From Pseudomonadota bacterium (lineage in GTDB: Bacteria > Desulfobacterota > Desulfobaccia > Desulfobaccales > 0-14-0-80-60-11), in assembly GCA_018897875.1 (NCBI GenBank), contig JAHIKF010000248.1, forward strand, positions 1 to 12,446: 12,446 nt of DNA. The letters run 5' to 3'. Under the pieces are notes generated by a model that saw only the letters and a program-made list of their open reading frames with translations, did no database searches and was not told where the DNA came from. Position numbers and translations under genes: made by a program. Numbering within the stretch: position 1 is the stretch's first letter; every line of letters starts with the position of its first letter. Positions 4,456 through 11,492 of the stretch are shown here, one piece after another.

Positions 4456-4911
4456 TCATTCCTCCCCTTGACCTATTGCGGCCATGAGCTCGCCTTCGGC
4501 CACCAGGGTCTGGTTGACAAAGGCCTGGGCCTTCATTTTCCAGAATTTTTTGCCGCCGCGCATGGATTCCACTTCGATCCGCAGTTGGTCTCCCGGGACC
4601 ACCGGCTGGCGGAAGCGCATCTTGTCTAAACCCAGCAGGAAGAGGTGAGAGTTGCCCAGGTGCTCCGGGAGGGACAAGAGGGCCAGGATGCCCCCCACCT
4701 GGGCCATGGCCTCGGCGATGAGGACGCCGGGCATGATGGGGCGGCCGGGGAAATGCCCCTGGAAAAAGGGCTCATTAATGGAGACATTTTTCAACCCCAC
4801 GATGCGTTTGCCCTTCTCCAGACTGGTGATGCGGTCCACCAGGAGAAACGGATAACGGTGGGGAAGGATTTTTTGAATTTCTTCCAGACTCAGGGTCTGC
4901 GGCGGGTTCAT
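4456..4911 (-). CDS. fabZ: 3-hydroxyacyl-ACP dehydratase FabZ
   Basis: The 151-residue hot-dog-fold enzyme dehydrates 3-hydroxyacyl-ACP in type II fatty acid synthesis. It thereby competes with LpxA and LpxD for the same substrate, which explains its usual position between them. Seen: LPHRYPFLLVDRI (residues 16-28), the active-site block GHFPGRPIMPGVLIAEAMAQ with His53 and Glu67, and a conserved MRFRQPVVPGDQL segment. A Shine-Dalgarno-like CAGGAG lies about 8 nt before the ATG, inside the end of lpxD. The ATG overlaps the lpxD stop by 4 nt (ATGA), so the two are probably translationally coupled. Length and key residues are complete. Confidence 0.96.
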   Translation of the reverse strand: MNPPQTLSLEEIQKILPHRYPFLLVDRITSLEKGKRIVGLKNVSINEPFFQGHFPGRPIMPGVLIAEAMAQVGGILALLSLPEHLGNSHLFLLGLDKMRFRQPVVPGDQLRIEVESMRGGKKFWKMKAQAFVNQTLVAEGELMAAIGQGEE

Positions 4912-5996
4912 GGTTCCGGCTCCTGAGGTTCAAGGTTTTTAGTTTTCAGCTTTGAGCTTTCCTGCTCCTGGTCCAGTCTGGCGGAGAGTTCGCTCACTTC
5001 GTGCTCCAGCTGTTTCAAGCGTTGATAGAGGTCAGGGAGTTTGGGGAGATGGCCCATGAGCTGCAGCCATTCCCGATGCGGTCGCGCCGGGTAGCCGGAT
5101 ACCGTCTGGCCGGCGGGGACGGAGCGATGCACGCCGGATTGGGCGCTCACCTGGACGCCGTCTCCCAGCTCGATATGACCGGTCACGCCCACCTGCCCTG
5201 CCAGGATCACCCTTTGGCCCAGTTTGGTGGAGCCGGACACCCCCACCTGGGCTACCAGGAAGGAATATTCCCCCACTTCCACATTGTGGGCCAGGTGCAC
5301 CAGGTTGTCGATCTTGACGCCGCGCCCCACCCGGGTGGCTCCCAGGGCCCCCCGGTCGATGGCGCAATTGGCGCCGATCTCCACGTCGTCTGCGATGACC
5401 ACCGTCCCCAGTTGGGGGATCTTCACGTGTCCCGCAGCTTGAGGGACGAATCCGAAGCCGTCGGAGCCGATCACCGTGCCGCTGTGGATGATGCACCGCT
5501 CTCCCAGCGTGCAGCGCTCCCTGATGGTGACGTTGGGATAGATCAGGGTGTCGGCGCCGATTATGACCTCATCATTGATGACGCAGCCGGGCATGACCGT
5601 AACCCGGTCGCCCAGGCGGACGCCGGCGCCGATAAAGACCAGGGGGGCAATGGAAACCTCCTGGCCCAGCGCCACTTCCGGGCCCAGATAGGCCAGATCG
5701 CTGACACCGGGCCAGCGCCAAACCGGGGGTGCAAAGAGGGCCGCCACCCGGGCGTAGGCCAGATAGGGGTGGGGAACGATGATCAGGGGCCGCGCCAGCC
5801 GGGCGTATTCCTGGGAGACGATAAAGGCGGCGGCGCGGCTCTGATCCACCAGGCGGGCGAAACGCCTCTGGGTGATAAAGGTGATCTCCCGGGGCGTAGC
5901 TTGGTCTATGGGGGCAATGCCCTCAATGAAAAGATCGGCGGGCCCCTGGAGTTCTCCCCCCAGAAGGGCCGCCAGCTCGCCCAGGGTGTGCTTCAT
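4908..5996 (-). CDS. lpxD: UDP-3-O-acylglucosamine N-acyltransferase LpxD
   Basis: LpxD adds the second hydroxyacyl chain (N-linked) in lipid A synthesis. The 362-residue product has an N-terminal uridine-binding domain (to about 100; MKHTLGELAALLGGEL at the start), a hexapeptide-repeat beta-helix (about 100-315), and a C-terminal helical region. The catalytic block is CAIDRGALGATRVG followed by NLVHLAHNVEVG, with His237 matching the general base. ATG 5996 is chosen: it gives the normal N-terminus, follows AAAGG by about 5 nt, and lies 7 nt after the skp stop. An upstream frame extension to 6074 would run into skp. The C-terminus continues as a coiled-coil-like tail (LKQLEHEVSELSARL) ending in a low-complexity, Lys/Pro/Glu-rich piece. 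Confidence 0.95.
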   Translation of the reverse strand: MKHTLGELAALLGGELQGPADLFIEGIAPIDQATPREITFITQRRFARLVDQSRAAAFIVSQEYARLARPLIIVPHPYLAYARVAALFAPPVWRWPGVSDLAYLGPEVALGQEVSIAPLVFIGAGVRLGDRVTVMPGCVINDEVIIGADTLIYPNVTIRERCTLGERCIIHSGTVIGSDGFGFVPQAAGHVKIPQLGTVVIADDVEIGANCAIDRGALGATRVGRGVKIDNLVHLAHNVEVGEYSFLVAQVGVSGSTKLGQRVILAGQVGVTGHIELGDGVQVSAQSGVHRSVPAGQTVSGYPARPHREWLQLMGHLPKLPDLYQRLKQLEHEVSELSARLDQEQESSKLKTKNLEPQEPEP

Positions 5997-6003
5997 ACAG
6001 CCT

Positions 6004-6516
6004 TTAGTGGCCGAACTTGCTGCGCACCTTTTCGGTGATGTCCAGCTTGGGGTCCATGTAGAGCAGCCCGGCATTGCGCTTGTCCAGAACCATATCCAGC
6101 TTCTCCTGCTCGGCCACGGCCTTGACCGCGCCTTCCAGTTTCTGGAATAACGGCGCCAGTTCTTTTTCCTGGAATTGCTGCAGTTGCTTTTCGGCGTCGG
6201 CGCCCTGCTTTTGAAAATCCTGCATCTTCTTTTCCAGTTCTTCCGCCTTGCGCTTGCGGGCCTCTTCCTTCATCACGGATGCCTGCTTCTGGAAATCCTC
6301 CACCTGCTTGGCCAGGTCCTGGCGCTTCTGGGCAAACGGCCGGCCCAGTTCGTCGGATTTGCGCTTGATGGAGTCCTGGACCCGTTTCCCTTCGGAGGAT
6401 TTGGAGACCACGTCCATGCCGTCCACGACGCCGACTTTGAACTCGGCGGCCGCCGCCCACATCGGCGTCAAAACCAAAACTGCGGATAACAATAGACCCA
6501 CACCTACCTTAGACAT
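6004..6516 (-). CDS. skp: OmpH/Skp-family periplasmic chaperone
   Basis: A 170-residue secreted protein with an N-terminal signal peptide (residues 1-24, ending WAAAA before EFKVGVVD). The short beta segment is followed by a long charged coiled coil (about 45-130, rich in Lys, Gln and Glu) and a final MVLDKRNAGLLYMDPKLDITEKV motif typical of OmpH/Skp. Skp trimers hold unfolded outer-membrane proteins on their way to BamA, and the gene lies directly downstream of bamA. A strong AGGAGGT (6527-6521) sits 4 nt upstream of the ATG, one of the best ribosome binding sites in the window, consistent with high chaperone output. Confidence 0.92.
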   Translation of the reverse strand: MSKVGVGLLLSAVLVLTPMWAAAAEFKVGVVDGMDVVSKSSEGKRVQDSIKRKSDELGRPFAQKRQDLAKQVEDFQKQASVMKEEARKRKAEELEKKMQDFQKQGADAEKQLQQFQEKELAPLFQKLEGAVKAVAEQEKLDMVLDKRNAGLLYMDPKLDITEKVRSKFGH

Positions 6517-6617
6517 GCAAACCTCCTGAGTTGGTCGATATCAAAACTTACTTCCCCGGCGGGCTGTGCCGCCCCGGAAAAATCTGGTCTTGGTCCCTTC
6601 AGGTTCAAAGTTCAAAG
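6517..6617. other. bamA-skp intergenic region with a hairpin and low-complexity word
   Basis: The gap is 101 nt. It holds an imperfect hairpin (6552-6562 with 6569-6579, two C-C mismatches inside) and, next to the bamA stop, AGGTTCAAAGTTCAAAGTTA (6601-6620). There is no clear T-run on the minus strand, so the hairpin is more likely an mRNA processing or stability element than a terminator. Confidence 0.45.
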
Positions 6618-9278
6618 TTAGAATGACCCGCCCATGGTGAATTCCCAGGCACTGGATCGTTCCCAAGGATGCTTGGACAGATTATAACCCCATTCCACCC
6701 GGAGGGGGCCCATGGGGGAGAACCAGCGGAATCCGACCCCGGCGCTGGTGCGCAAAAAAGGCCCGACTTGATTGGGGCCGTAGACGTTACCGGCATCGAA
6801 AAAGATGGTCCCGGTGAGGCCCAGTTTCTTGTAGAGCGGGAACCTGAGTTCCTGGTTAAATTGCAGGAATCGGTTCCCACCGATGCGGTCACCGGTGCTC
6901 GGGTCCCGGGGGCTGATTTCAGCATATTTAAACCCCCGGATGGTGTCGATACCGCCCAGGTAGAACAGTTCGTAGGCCGGCATTGCCCCCCAGGACAACT
7001 TGTTCATCCCGCCGGCCCGGGCATGGGACACTGCGACCATACTCCATTTTAAGGGGAAATACCAACCGGTCTCGGCGATATAGCGCACAAAGGAAGTATC
7101 GCCTCCCAGGCCGGCAAATTCAAACGAGAGGCTGTTGTCCGAACCCTTGGTGGCGGCAAACAGGGAGTCCCGGGAATCCCGCCGGATCACGAAGGAGGTG
7201 GCGCTGGTATTATGGATCTTGGAGGCCTGCACCAGCACCTGGGAGGCGCCGTACTGCAGGTTATTGAGGTTGACGTTCTCAAACCGATACATCCAGAAGA
7301 GGCGGGTGTACTTCCATTTCAGAGGATGACTCAGGCGCAGGACGCCCCCCTTGCTGACTCGGGTGTATTCGGTGTATTCCCTCTCCCAGTTAAAGGCGTC
7401 GATGCCGAGAGCCAGGGGCCGGTCGAAGAGGTAGGGCTCCGTAAAGGAAGCCCGGAACCGGTGAGAAATGGAGCCGATGACCCCCGAGAGCTTGAGTTGC
7501 TGGCCCCGCCCGAAGAGGTTGTTCTGGCTGACCTCCACCATCCCCACCAGGCGGTCCTGGGTGCTGTAACCCGCACCGAGGCCGAAGGTGCCGGTGGGGC
7601 GCTCCTTGACGGTGATTTTGAGGTTCATGCGGTCCGGGGCGCTCCCCGGGGTGGTGGCAAAGTTCACATCCTCAAAATATTCCAGGCGCCTCAGGTTCTT
7701 GATGCTCTCCTTGAGGTTGGTGGCGGAGAAGAGATCCTGTTCGTAGACCCGGAGTTCCCGGCGGATCACCTTGTCCCGGGTTTTGACATTGCCGCCGATA
7801 TCGATGCGTTCGAAATAGACCTTTTTACCTTGATGGATGTCGAAGGTGACATCCACCATCATCCTTTCGTTGTCCTCCTTGATAAGAGGCACGATGTCGG
7901 CATTGGCATAGCCGTGGTCGGCATAGAAATCGGCCAGGATAGTGAGATCTTCCTGCAAGACCTCCCGGCTGTAGACCTCATCCTTGGGGGTCCGCAGCAT
8001 TTTCACGAGCGTGTCTTTGTCTTCCAGGAGATCCCCCGTCATATCAACCTTGCCGACATGATATTCGGGGCCTTCCTGCACGGGAATGGTGATATAGATC
8101 CAACTCCCTTTGATGTCGACTTTGGGTTCGCCGATCTTGGCTTTGATATAGCCATGGTTGTAATAGAACGCGGCGATTTTTTCCAGGTCCCGTTCCAGGA
8201 CTTCCCGGTTCATCTTGCCCGCCCCGGTGAACCAGGCGACGGGGGCAAAAAAACCTCGCTCCTTGGTTTCCATTATTTTCCGGAGTTCTTTGGCGCTGAA
8301 GGCCTTGTTGCCCTCGAATTCAATCTCCTTGACGGCCATTTTGCCGCCTTCATTGACCCGGAGCATCAGGTTGACTTCGTGTTCGCCCGCCGGCATCAAC
8401 TCATAGGTGATTTGGGCCTCATAATAGCCTTTTTCCCGATATGCCTGCTGGACTTTATTGATATCTTCTTTGATGGCGCCTTCCGAGGCCACGGAGAACG
8501 GTTTCAGGTTCATGACCTCGATGATTTTGTCCTTTTTCAATTTACGGTTGCCTTCCACCATGATCTCGCGGATGGCGGGTTTTTCTTTCACCAAGACGGT
8601 CAGGATGCGCCCTGCCGGGGTGTCGCTGGCATCCAGCCGGACGTCGGTGAAATAGCCCATCTTATAGATGGCTTTCAAGTCCTCCCGCAGGTGGGCCGGG
8701 GCCAGGATTTCCCCTTCCCGGGTCTGCATTACTCCCAGGATGGCATCTTTTTCGATGCGGCGGTTGCCCTTGACCACGATTTGGACCACCCGTTCTTTGC
8801 CCAAAATCTTCAAGCTCAGTTCCTGGGCCATCTGACGACTGAGGCCGGATAAGGAGTGGAGTCCCGTCCCCTGAAGTTTCAGGCTGATGGCCCGCTTCTT
8901 GTCGCCGAGATCCATGACCTGGCCTTCCAGAGACAAGAGGTCTCCCACCTTGAGCAAGGTGCCCCAGATGATCATGTCGGCGCCCAGTTTGCGGCCGATG
9001 GCTTGAGCCTGGGCCTCATCCAGGGGTTCATCCAGCTGAGAGAGTTCCTTGTGGAGATCTTCCTGAGAAACCGGGGTGAAGCCGTCGGTTTTCAAGCGCT
9101 CCCGGATTTCCTGGCTGATCTTTTCCCCCAGATGACCCAGAGGTTCTTTGCTGGTGACGGTAAAAGGGAAGACCGCAACTTTCTTAAAAACCAGGTCCTG
9201 CTCCTGGGCCAGGGCCGGCCCATTTGCCGCCACCGCCAACCACACCAGGAGAAATAATCCTATGAGGCGTTGTGCCAC
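6618..9278 (-). CDS. bamA: Outer membrane protein assembly factor BamA with extra N-terminal domain
   Basis: The 886-residue protein inserts beta-barrel proteins into the outer membrane. Order of parts: signal peptide (1-24, cleavage after PALA); an extra domain (about 28-160) with KKVAVFPFTV, FTPVSQEDL and LGADMIIWGTL, resembling the TolB N-terminal/FlgO-CsgG-like fold; five POTRA domains (about 164-233, 234-313, 314-404, 405-485, 486-562), most opening with an I-x-x-x-G-N pattern; and a 16-strand barrel (about 563-886). The L6 loop carries IRGF and the C-terminal residue is Phe, as expected. E. coli BamA is about 810 residues, and the surplus is mainly the N-domain. The start is GTG 9278, 1 nt after the lolD stop, with GGAG upstream. 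Confidence 0.95.
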   Translation of the reverse strand: MAQRLIGLFLLVWLAVAANGPALAQEQDLVFKKVAVFPFTVTSKEPLGHLGEKISQEIRERLKTDGFTPVSQEDLHKELSQLDEPLDEAQAQAIGRKLGADMIIWGTLLKVGDLLSLEGQVMDLGDKKRAISLKLQGTGLHSLSGLSRQMAQELSLKILGKERVVQIVVKGNRRIEKDAILGVMQTREGEILAPAHLREDLKAIYKMGYFTDVRLDASDTPAGRILTVLVKEKPAIREIMVEGNRKLKKDKIIEVMNLKPFSVASEGAIKEDINKVQQAYREKGYYEAQITYELMPAGEHEVNLMLRVNEGGKMAVKEIEFEGNKAFSAKELRKIMETKERGFFAPVAWFTGAGKMNREVLERDLEKIAAFYYNHGYIKAKIGEPKVDIKGSWIYITIPVQEGPEYHVGKVDMTGDLLEDKDTLVKMLRTPKDEVYSREVLQEDLTILADFYADHGYANADIVPLIKEDNERMMVDVTFDIHQGKKVYFERIDIGGNVKTRDKVIRRELRVYEQDLFSATNLKESIKNLRRLEYFEDVNFATTPGSAPDRMNLKITVKERPTGTFGLGAGYSTQDRLVGMVEVSQNNLFGRGQQLKLSGVIGSISHRFRASFTEPYLFDRPLALGIDAFNWEREYTEYTRVSKGGVLRLSHPLKWKYTRLFWMYRFENVNLNNLQYGASQVLVQASKIHNTSATSFVIRRDSRDSLFAATKGSDNSLSFEFAGLGGDTSFVRYIAETGWYFPLKWSMVAVSHARAGGMNKLSWGAMPAYELFYLGGIDTIRGFKYAEISPRDPSTGDRIGGNRFLQFNQELRFPLYKKLGLTGTIFFDAGNVYGPNQVGPFLRTSAGVGFRWFSPMGPLRVEWGYNLSKHPWERSSAWEFTMGGSF

Positions 9279-9279
9279 C

Positions 9280-9990
9280 TTATTCTCCCTGTAAAATTAC
9301 TGCCTTGCCATCCAGCAGCGTGATCTGCCGGTCAAGAATCCGGGCCATCTCCAGGTTGTGAGTGACGATGACCGAGGTGAGGCCCCGTTCGCGGTTCAGC
9401 TCCATGATAAGTTCCTGCACCCGGCCCCCGCTTTTGGGATCCAGGTTGCCGGTGGGTTCATCGGCCAGGAGCACTTCCGGTTCCAACACCAGGGCCCGGG
9501 CCACTGCCACCCGCTGCTGCTCGCCGCCGGACAGGGTGGAGACGCGGTGGGTCAAGCGCTCTTTCAGCCCTACCCGAACCAGAATCGCCTCGGCCTGCTC
9601 CCGGGCCACCGGTTGGGGGAGACGGGCGATGAGAGCCGGCATCATCACATTTTCCAGGGCATTGAATTCGGCCAGCAAATGGTGAAATTGAAACACAAAC
9701 CCCACCTTGCGATTGCGAAAGGCTGCCAGAGACCGGTCGTCCAGCGAGAAGACGTCTGCGCCATCCCAGTGCACCTTGCCGGCGCTGGGGCGTTCCAGGG
9801 TCCCCAAGATGTGCAGCAGGGTGGATTTTCCCACCCCCGACGCCCCCACCACCGCCAGGGTCTCTCCCTGGCGGATGTCCAGGTCCACCCCGGCGAGCAC
9901 CTCCACCTGGTTGCCGTTGTGCCGGAAGGTTTTGGTCAGCCCTCTGATCTCGATCTTTACCGGCGTTTGAGAAGTTGCAGATTCTGTCAT
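9280..9990 (-). CDS. lolD: Lipoprotein-releasing ABC transporter ATPase LolD
   Basis: The 236-residue ATPase drives release of outer-membrane lipoproteins from the inner membrane together with the LolC/E permease upstream. Seen: Walker A GASGVGKST (residues 49-57), Q-loop VFQFHHLL, signature LSGGEQQRVA, Walker B VLLADEPTGNLD, and H-loop VTHN. The FQFHHLLAEFNALENVMMP stretch is characteristic of LolD within the MacB/LolD group. ATG 9990 is chosen because AGGAAA lies about 6 nt upstream; the ATG at 10020 adds ten residues with no such site. The permease gene ends about 260 nt before it, an unusual separation for partner subunits in this otherwise compact operon. Confidence 0.93.
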   Translation of the reverse strand: MTESATSQTPVKIEIRGLTKTFRHNGNQVEVLAGVDLDIRQGETLAVVGASGVGKSTLLHILGTLERPSAGKVHWDGADVFSLDDRSLAAFRNRKVGFVFQFHHLLAEFNALENVMMPALIARLPQPVAREQAEAILVRVGLKERLTHRVSTLSGGEQQRVAVARALVLEPEVLLADEPTGNLDPKSGGRVQELIMELNRERGLTSVIVTHNLEMARILDRQITLLDGKAVILQGE

Positions 9991-10051
9991 TGCTTTCCTA
10001 GCAGTAAGCCACCTTATCACTTTCCCCTGGGAGCGTCAATGCAGGTTTTAG

Positions 10052-10068
10052 GTTTTGGGTTTTAGGTT
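10052..10068. repeat. 17-bp inverted repeat, left arm
   Basis: GTTTTGGGTTTTAGGTT is the exact reverse complement of 10230-10246, with 161 nt between the arms and weaker matching just beyond. The sequence is part of a longer G/T low-complexity run. It could close a long hairpin or be two independent copies of a common genomic word. Confidence 0.6.
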
Positions 10069-10140
10069 TTAGGTGGCGCATTTTCGCCTTTTGGGGCAAC
10101 CTCTGCATTATTGGATCATTCAGATCAAGAACTGTTAAAT

Positions 10141-10170
10141 CTTATACTCTGAGAGCGAGTACCGGGGCAA
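10141..10170 (-). promoter_or_regulatory. Possible sigma-70 promoter before lolD
   Basis: On the minus strand TTGCCC (10170-10165) is followed after 18 nt by TATAAG (10146-10141). It would start transcription about 140 nt upstream of lolD and give lolD-bamA-skp-lpx a promoter of their own. The -35 box lies inside the palindrome at 10162-10177. This is a consensus match only. Confidence 0.3.
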
Positions 10171-10177
10171 CCCCCGG
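10162..10177. repeat. GC-rich palindrome
   Basis: CCGGGG (10162-10167) and CCCCGG (10172-10177) form a 6-bp stem with a short loop. There is no T-run on either side. It resembles the other REP-type modules in the window in size and position between genes. Confidence 0.5.
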
Positions 10178-10229
10178 CCTACATAAATCGTTGAGACCTT
10201 AGCGCCCTATCTTTAACTGAACAACCCAG

Positions 10230-10246
10230 AACCTAAAACCCAAAAC
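10230..10246. repeat. 17-bp inverted repeat, right arm
   Basis: AACCTAAAACCCAAAAC is the exact reverse complement of 10052-10068. It lies 5 nt from the lolC/E stop codon. Confidence 0.6.
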
Positions 10247-10251
10247 TCGCA

Positions 10252-11487
10252 TCATTCATACCGAATGGCCTCCACCGGGTCCAGACGGGACGCCTGCCAG
10301 GCAGGATAGAGGGTGGCGATGAAGCTGATGGCCATGGACGCGACGATGATAGCCAGCACGTCCGGCCATTGGATGGTCACCGGCAGGGTGGAGATATAAT
10401 AGACATCCCGGGGCAGCTTGATGAACTGGTACTTTTTCAGGATGGCGCAGAGCGACAGGCCCAGCCCCAGGCCGCCAATGGTGCCCAGGCCCCCGATGAC
10501 CAGGCCGTTGATCATGAAAATCTGCATGATGCTCTGGCGGGTGGCCCCCATGGACTTGAGAATGGCGATATCCCGGGTCTTCTTCATGACCATCATGAAG
10601 AGGGTGGAGGCGATGCCGAAAGCCGCCACCAGGATGATTAAGGTGAGGATGATGAACATGGCGATCTTCTCAAGCTTCAGGGCGGCGAACAGGCTGCGGT
10701 TCATTTCCATCCAGTTCTTGGTGTAAAAGGGCGGGCCCAGCTCTTTTTGGATGACCGCCCCCACGTCCGCCGCGGCATAGATATCCTTGATTTCCGCCTC
10801 CAGGCCGGTGACCCGTTGGCCCAGACCCAGAAATTCCTGCAAGGCCGGGATACTGGTATAGACCAGGGAGTTGTCGAACTCGTACATGCCGGAGTGGAAA
10901 ACGGCGGTGACCCGAAAGGCCTTCATCCGGGGCAACCTGCCCATGGGCGTCAGGGTGCCCAGAGGGGAGATAATGTTCAGATAGTCCCCCAGCGTCAGGT
11001 TGAGGTTTTTGGCGAGCTCGTTGCCGATGGCGATCCGGGGGGGGTCCCCGGGGGCGCTGGCCGCCAGGTCGGCGAACTTGCCGGACAGCACCCCTAAGGC
11101 GGGGGGGCCTCCCCGTTGGATGATTTCCAGATCCAGGCCCCGGATGATGCCGCCGGAGACGCTCCCCGGGGAGGAGTACATCACCTGGGTGTAAACGAAG
11201 GGTTCAACCGAGACCACTCCGGGGATTTTCCGGATTTTGGCCGCCACCTGCGGCGCGTCCGTGAGGGGCGCCCCTTGTTTGAGCACGATGATGTGGGCGT
11301 TGACGCTGAGGATTTTTTTCTTCAGATCCAGGTCGAAGCCGGTCATCACCCCGATGACCACGATGAGGGCCATGACCCCGACTATGATCCCGGCCACGGA
11401 GATAAACGTGGAGAGCGACAGAAAACCTTTCTGGCGCTTGACCCCCCGGAGCAGCCGCAAGGCTACGAAATACTCGAAGAAACGCAA
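10252..11487 (-). CDS. LolC/LolE-family lipoprotein-releasing permease
   Basis: A 411-residue inner-membrane permease of the MacB/LolC type. TM1 is about 25-50, a large periplasmic domain spans about 51-270, TM2 is about 274-300, TM3 320-349 and TM4 376-396. The cytoplasmic segment MKKTRDIAILKSMGAT (301-316) after TM2 is the coupling helix that contacts LolD, and the C-terminus ends RLDPVEAIRYE as in the family. It extracts mature lipoproteins for transfer to LolA. Only one such gene is present, so the transporter is probably a homodimer rather than a LolC-LolE pair. The start is TTG 11487, 5 nt after the lysS stop, with GGAAAGG upstream; the initial residues MRFFEYFVALRLLR match family N-termini. 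Confidence 0.92.
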   Translation of the reverse strand: MRFFEYFVALRLLRGVKRQKGFLSLSTFISVAGIIVGVMALIVVIGVMTGFDLDLKKKILSVNAHIIVLKQGAPLTDAPQVAAKIRKIPGVVSVEPFVYTQVMYSSPGSVSGGIIRGLDLEIIQRGGPPALGVLSGKFADLAASAPGDPPRIAIGNELAKNLNLTLGDYLNIISPLGTLTPMGRLPRMKAFRVTAVFHSGMYEFDNSLVYTSIPALQEFLGLGQRVTGLEAEIKDIYAAADVGAVIQKELGPPFYTKNWMEMNRSLFAALKLEKIAMFIILTLIILVAAFGIASTLFMMVMKKTRDIAILKSMGATRQSIMQIFMINGLVIGGLGTIGGLGLGLSLCAILKKYQFIKLPRDVYYISTLPVTIQWPDVLAIIVASMAISFIATLYPAWQASRLDPVEAIRYE

Positions 11488-11492
11488 GGAGT

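Larger units (their letters stand above)
9991..10251. other. Repeat-rich lolC/E-lolD intergenic region
   Basis: No gene was found here. The region contains a GGTTTTAGG/GGTTTTGGG low-complexity run (about 10043-10073) and its partial inverse (10225-10247). It also has a GC-rich palindrome (10162-10177) and a possible minus-strand promoter. It is the only sizeable gap inside the envelope operon. Confidence 0.6.

Noticed and set aside
5001..6038. Long plus-strand open frame opposite lpxD
   Set aside because: It is a shadow of the hexapeptide-repeat gene. Its composition is dominated by Gly/Asp/His and no motif is seen.
6552..6579. Terminator between bamA and skp
   Set aside because: The hairpin has two internal mismatches and no T-run follows on the minus strand. 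Operon genes continue downstream.
7212..8852. Long plus-strand open frame (546 codons) opposite bamA
   Set aside because: It is antisense to a well-conserved gene, rich in Phe/Asp/His/Gly as expected from the complementary frame of GC-rich DNA, and without recognisable domains.
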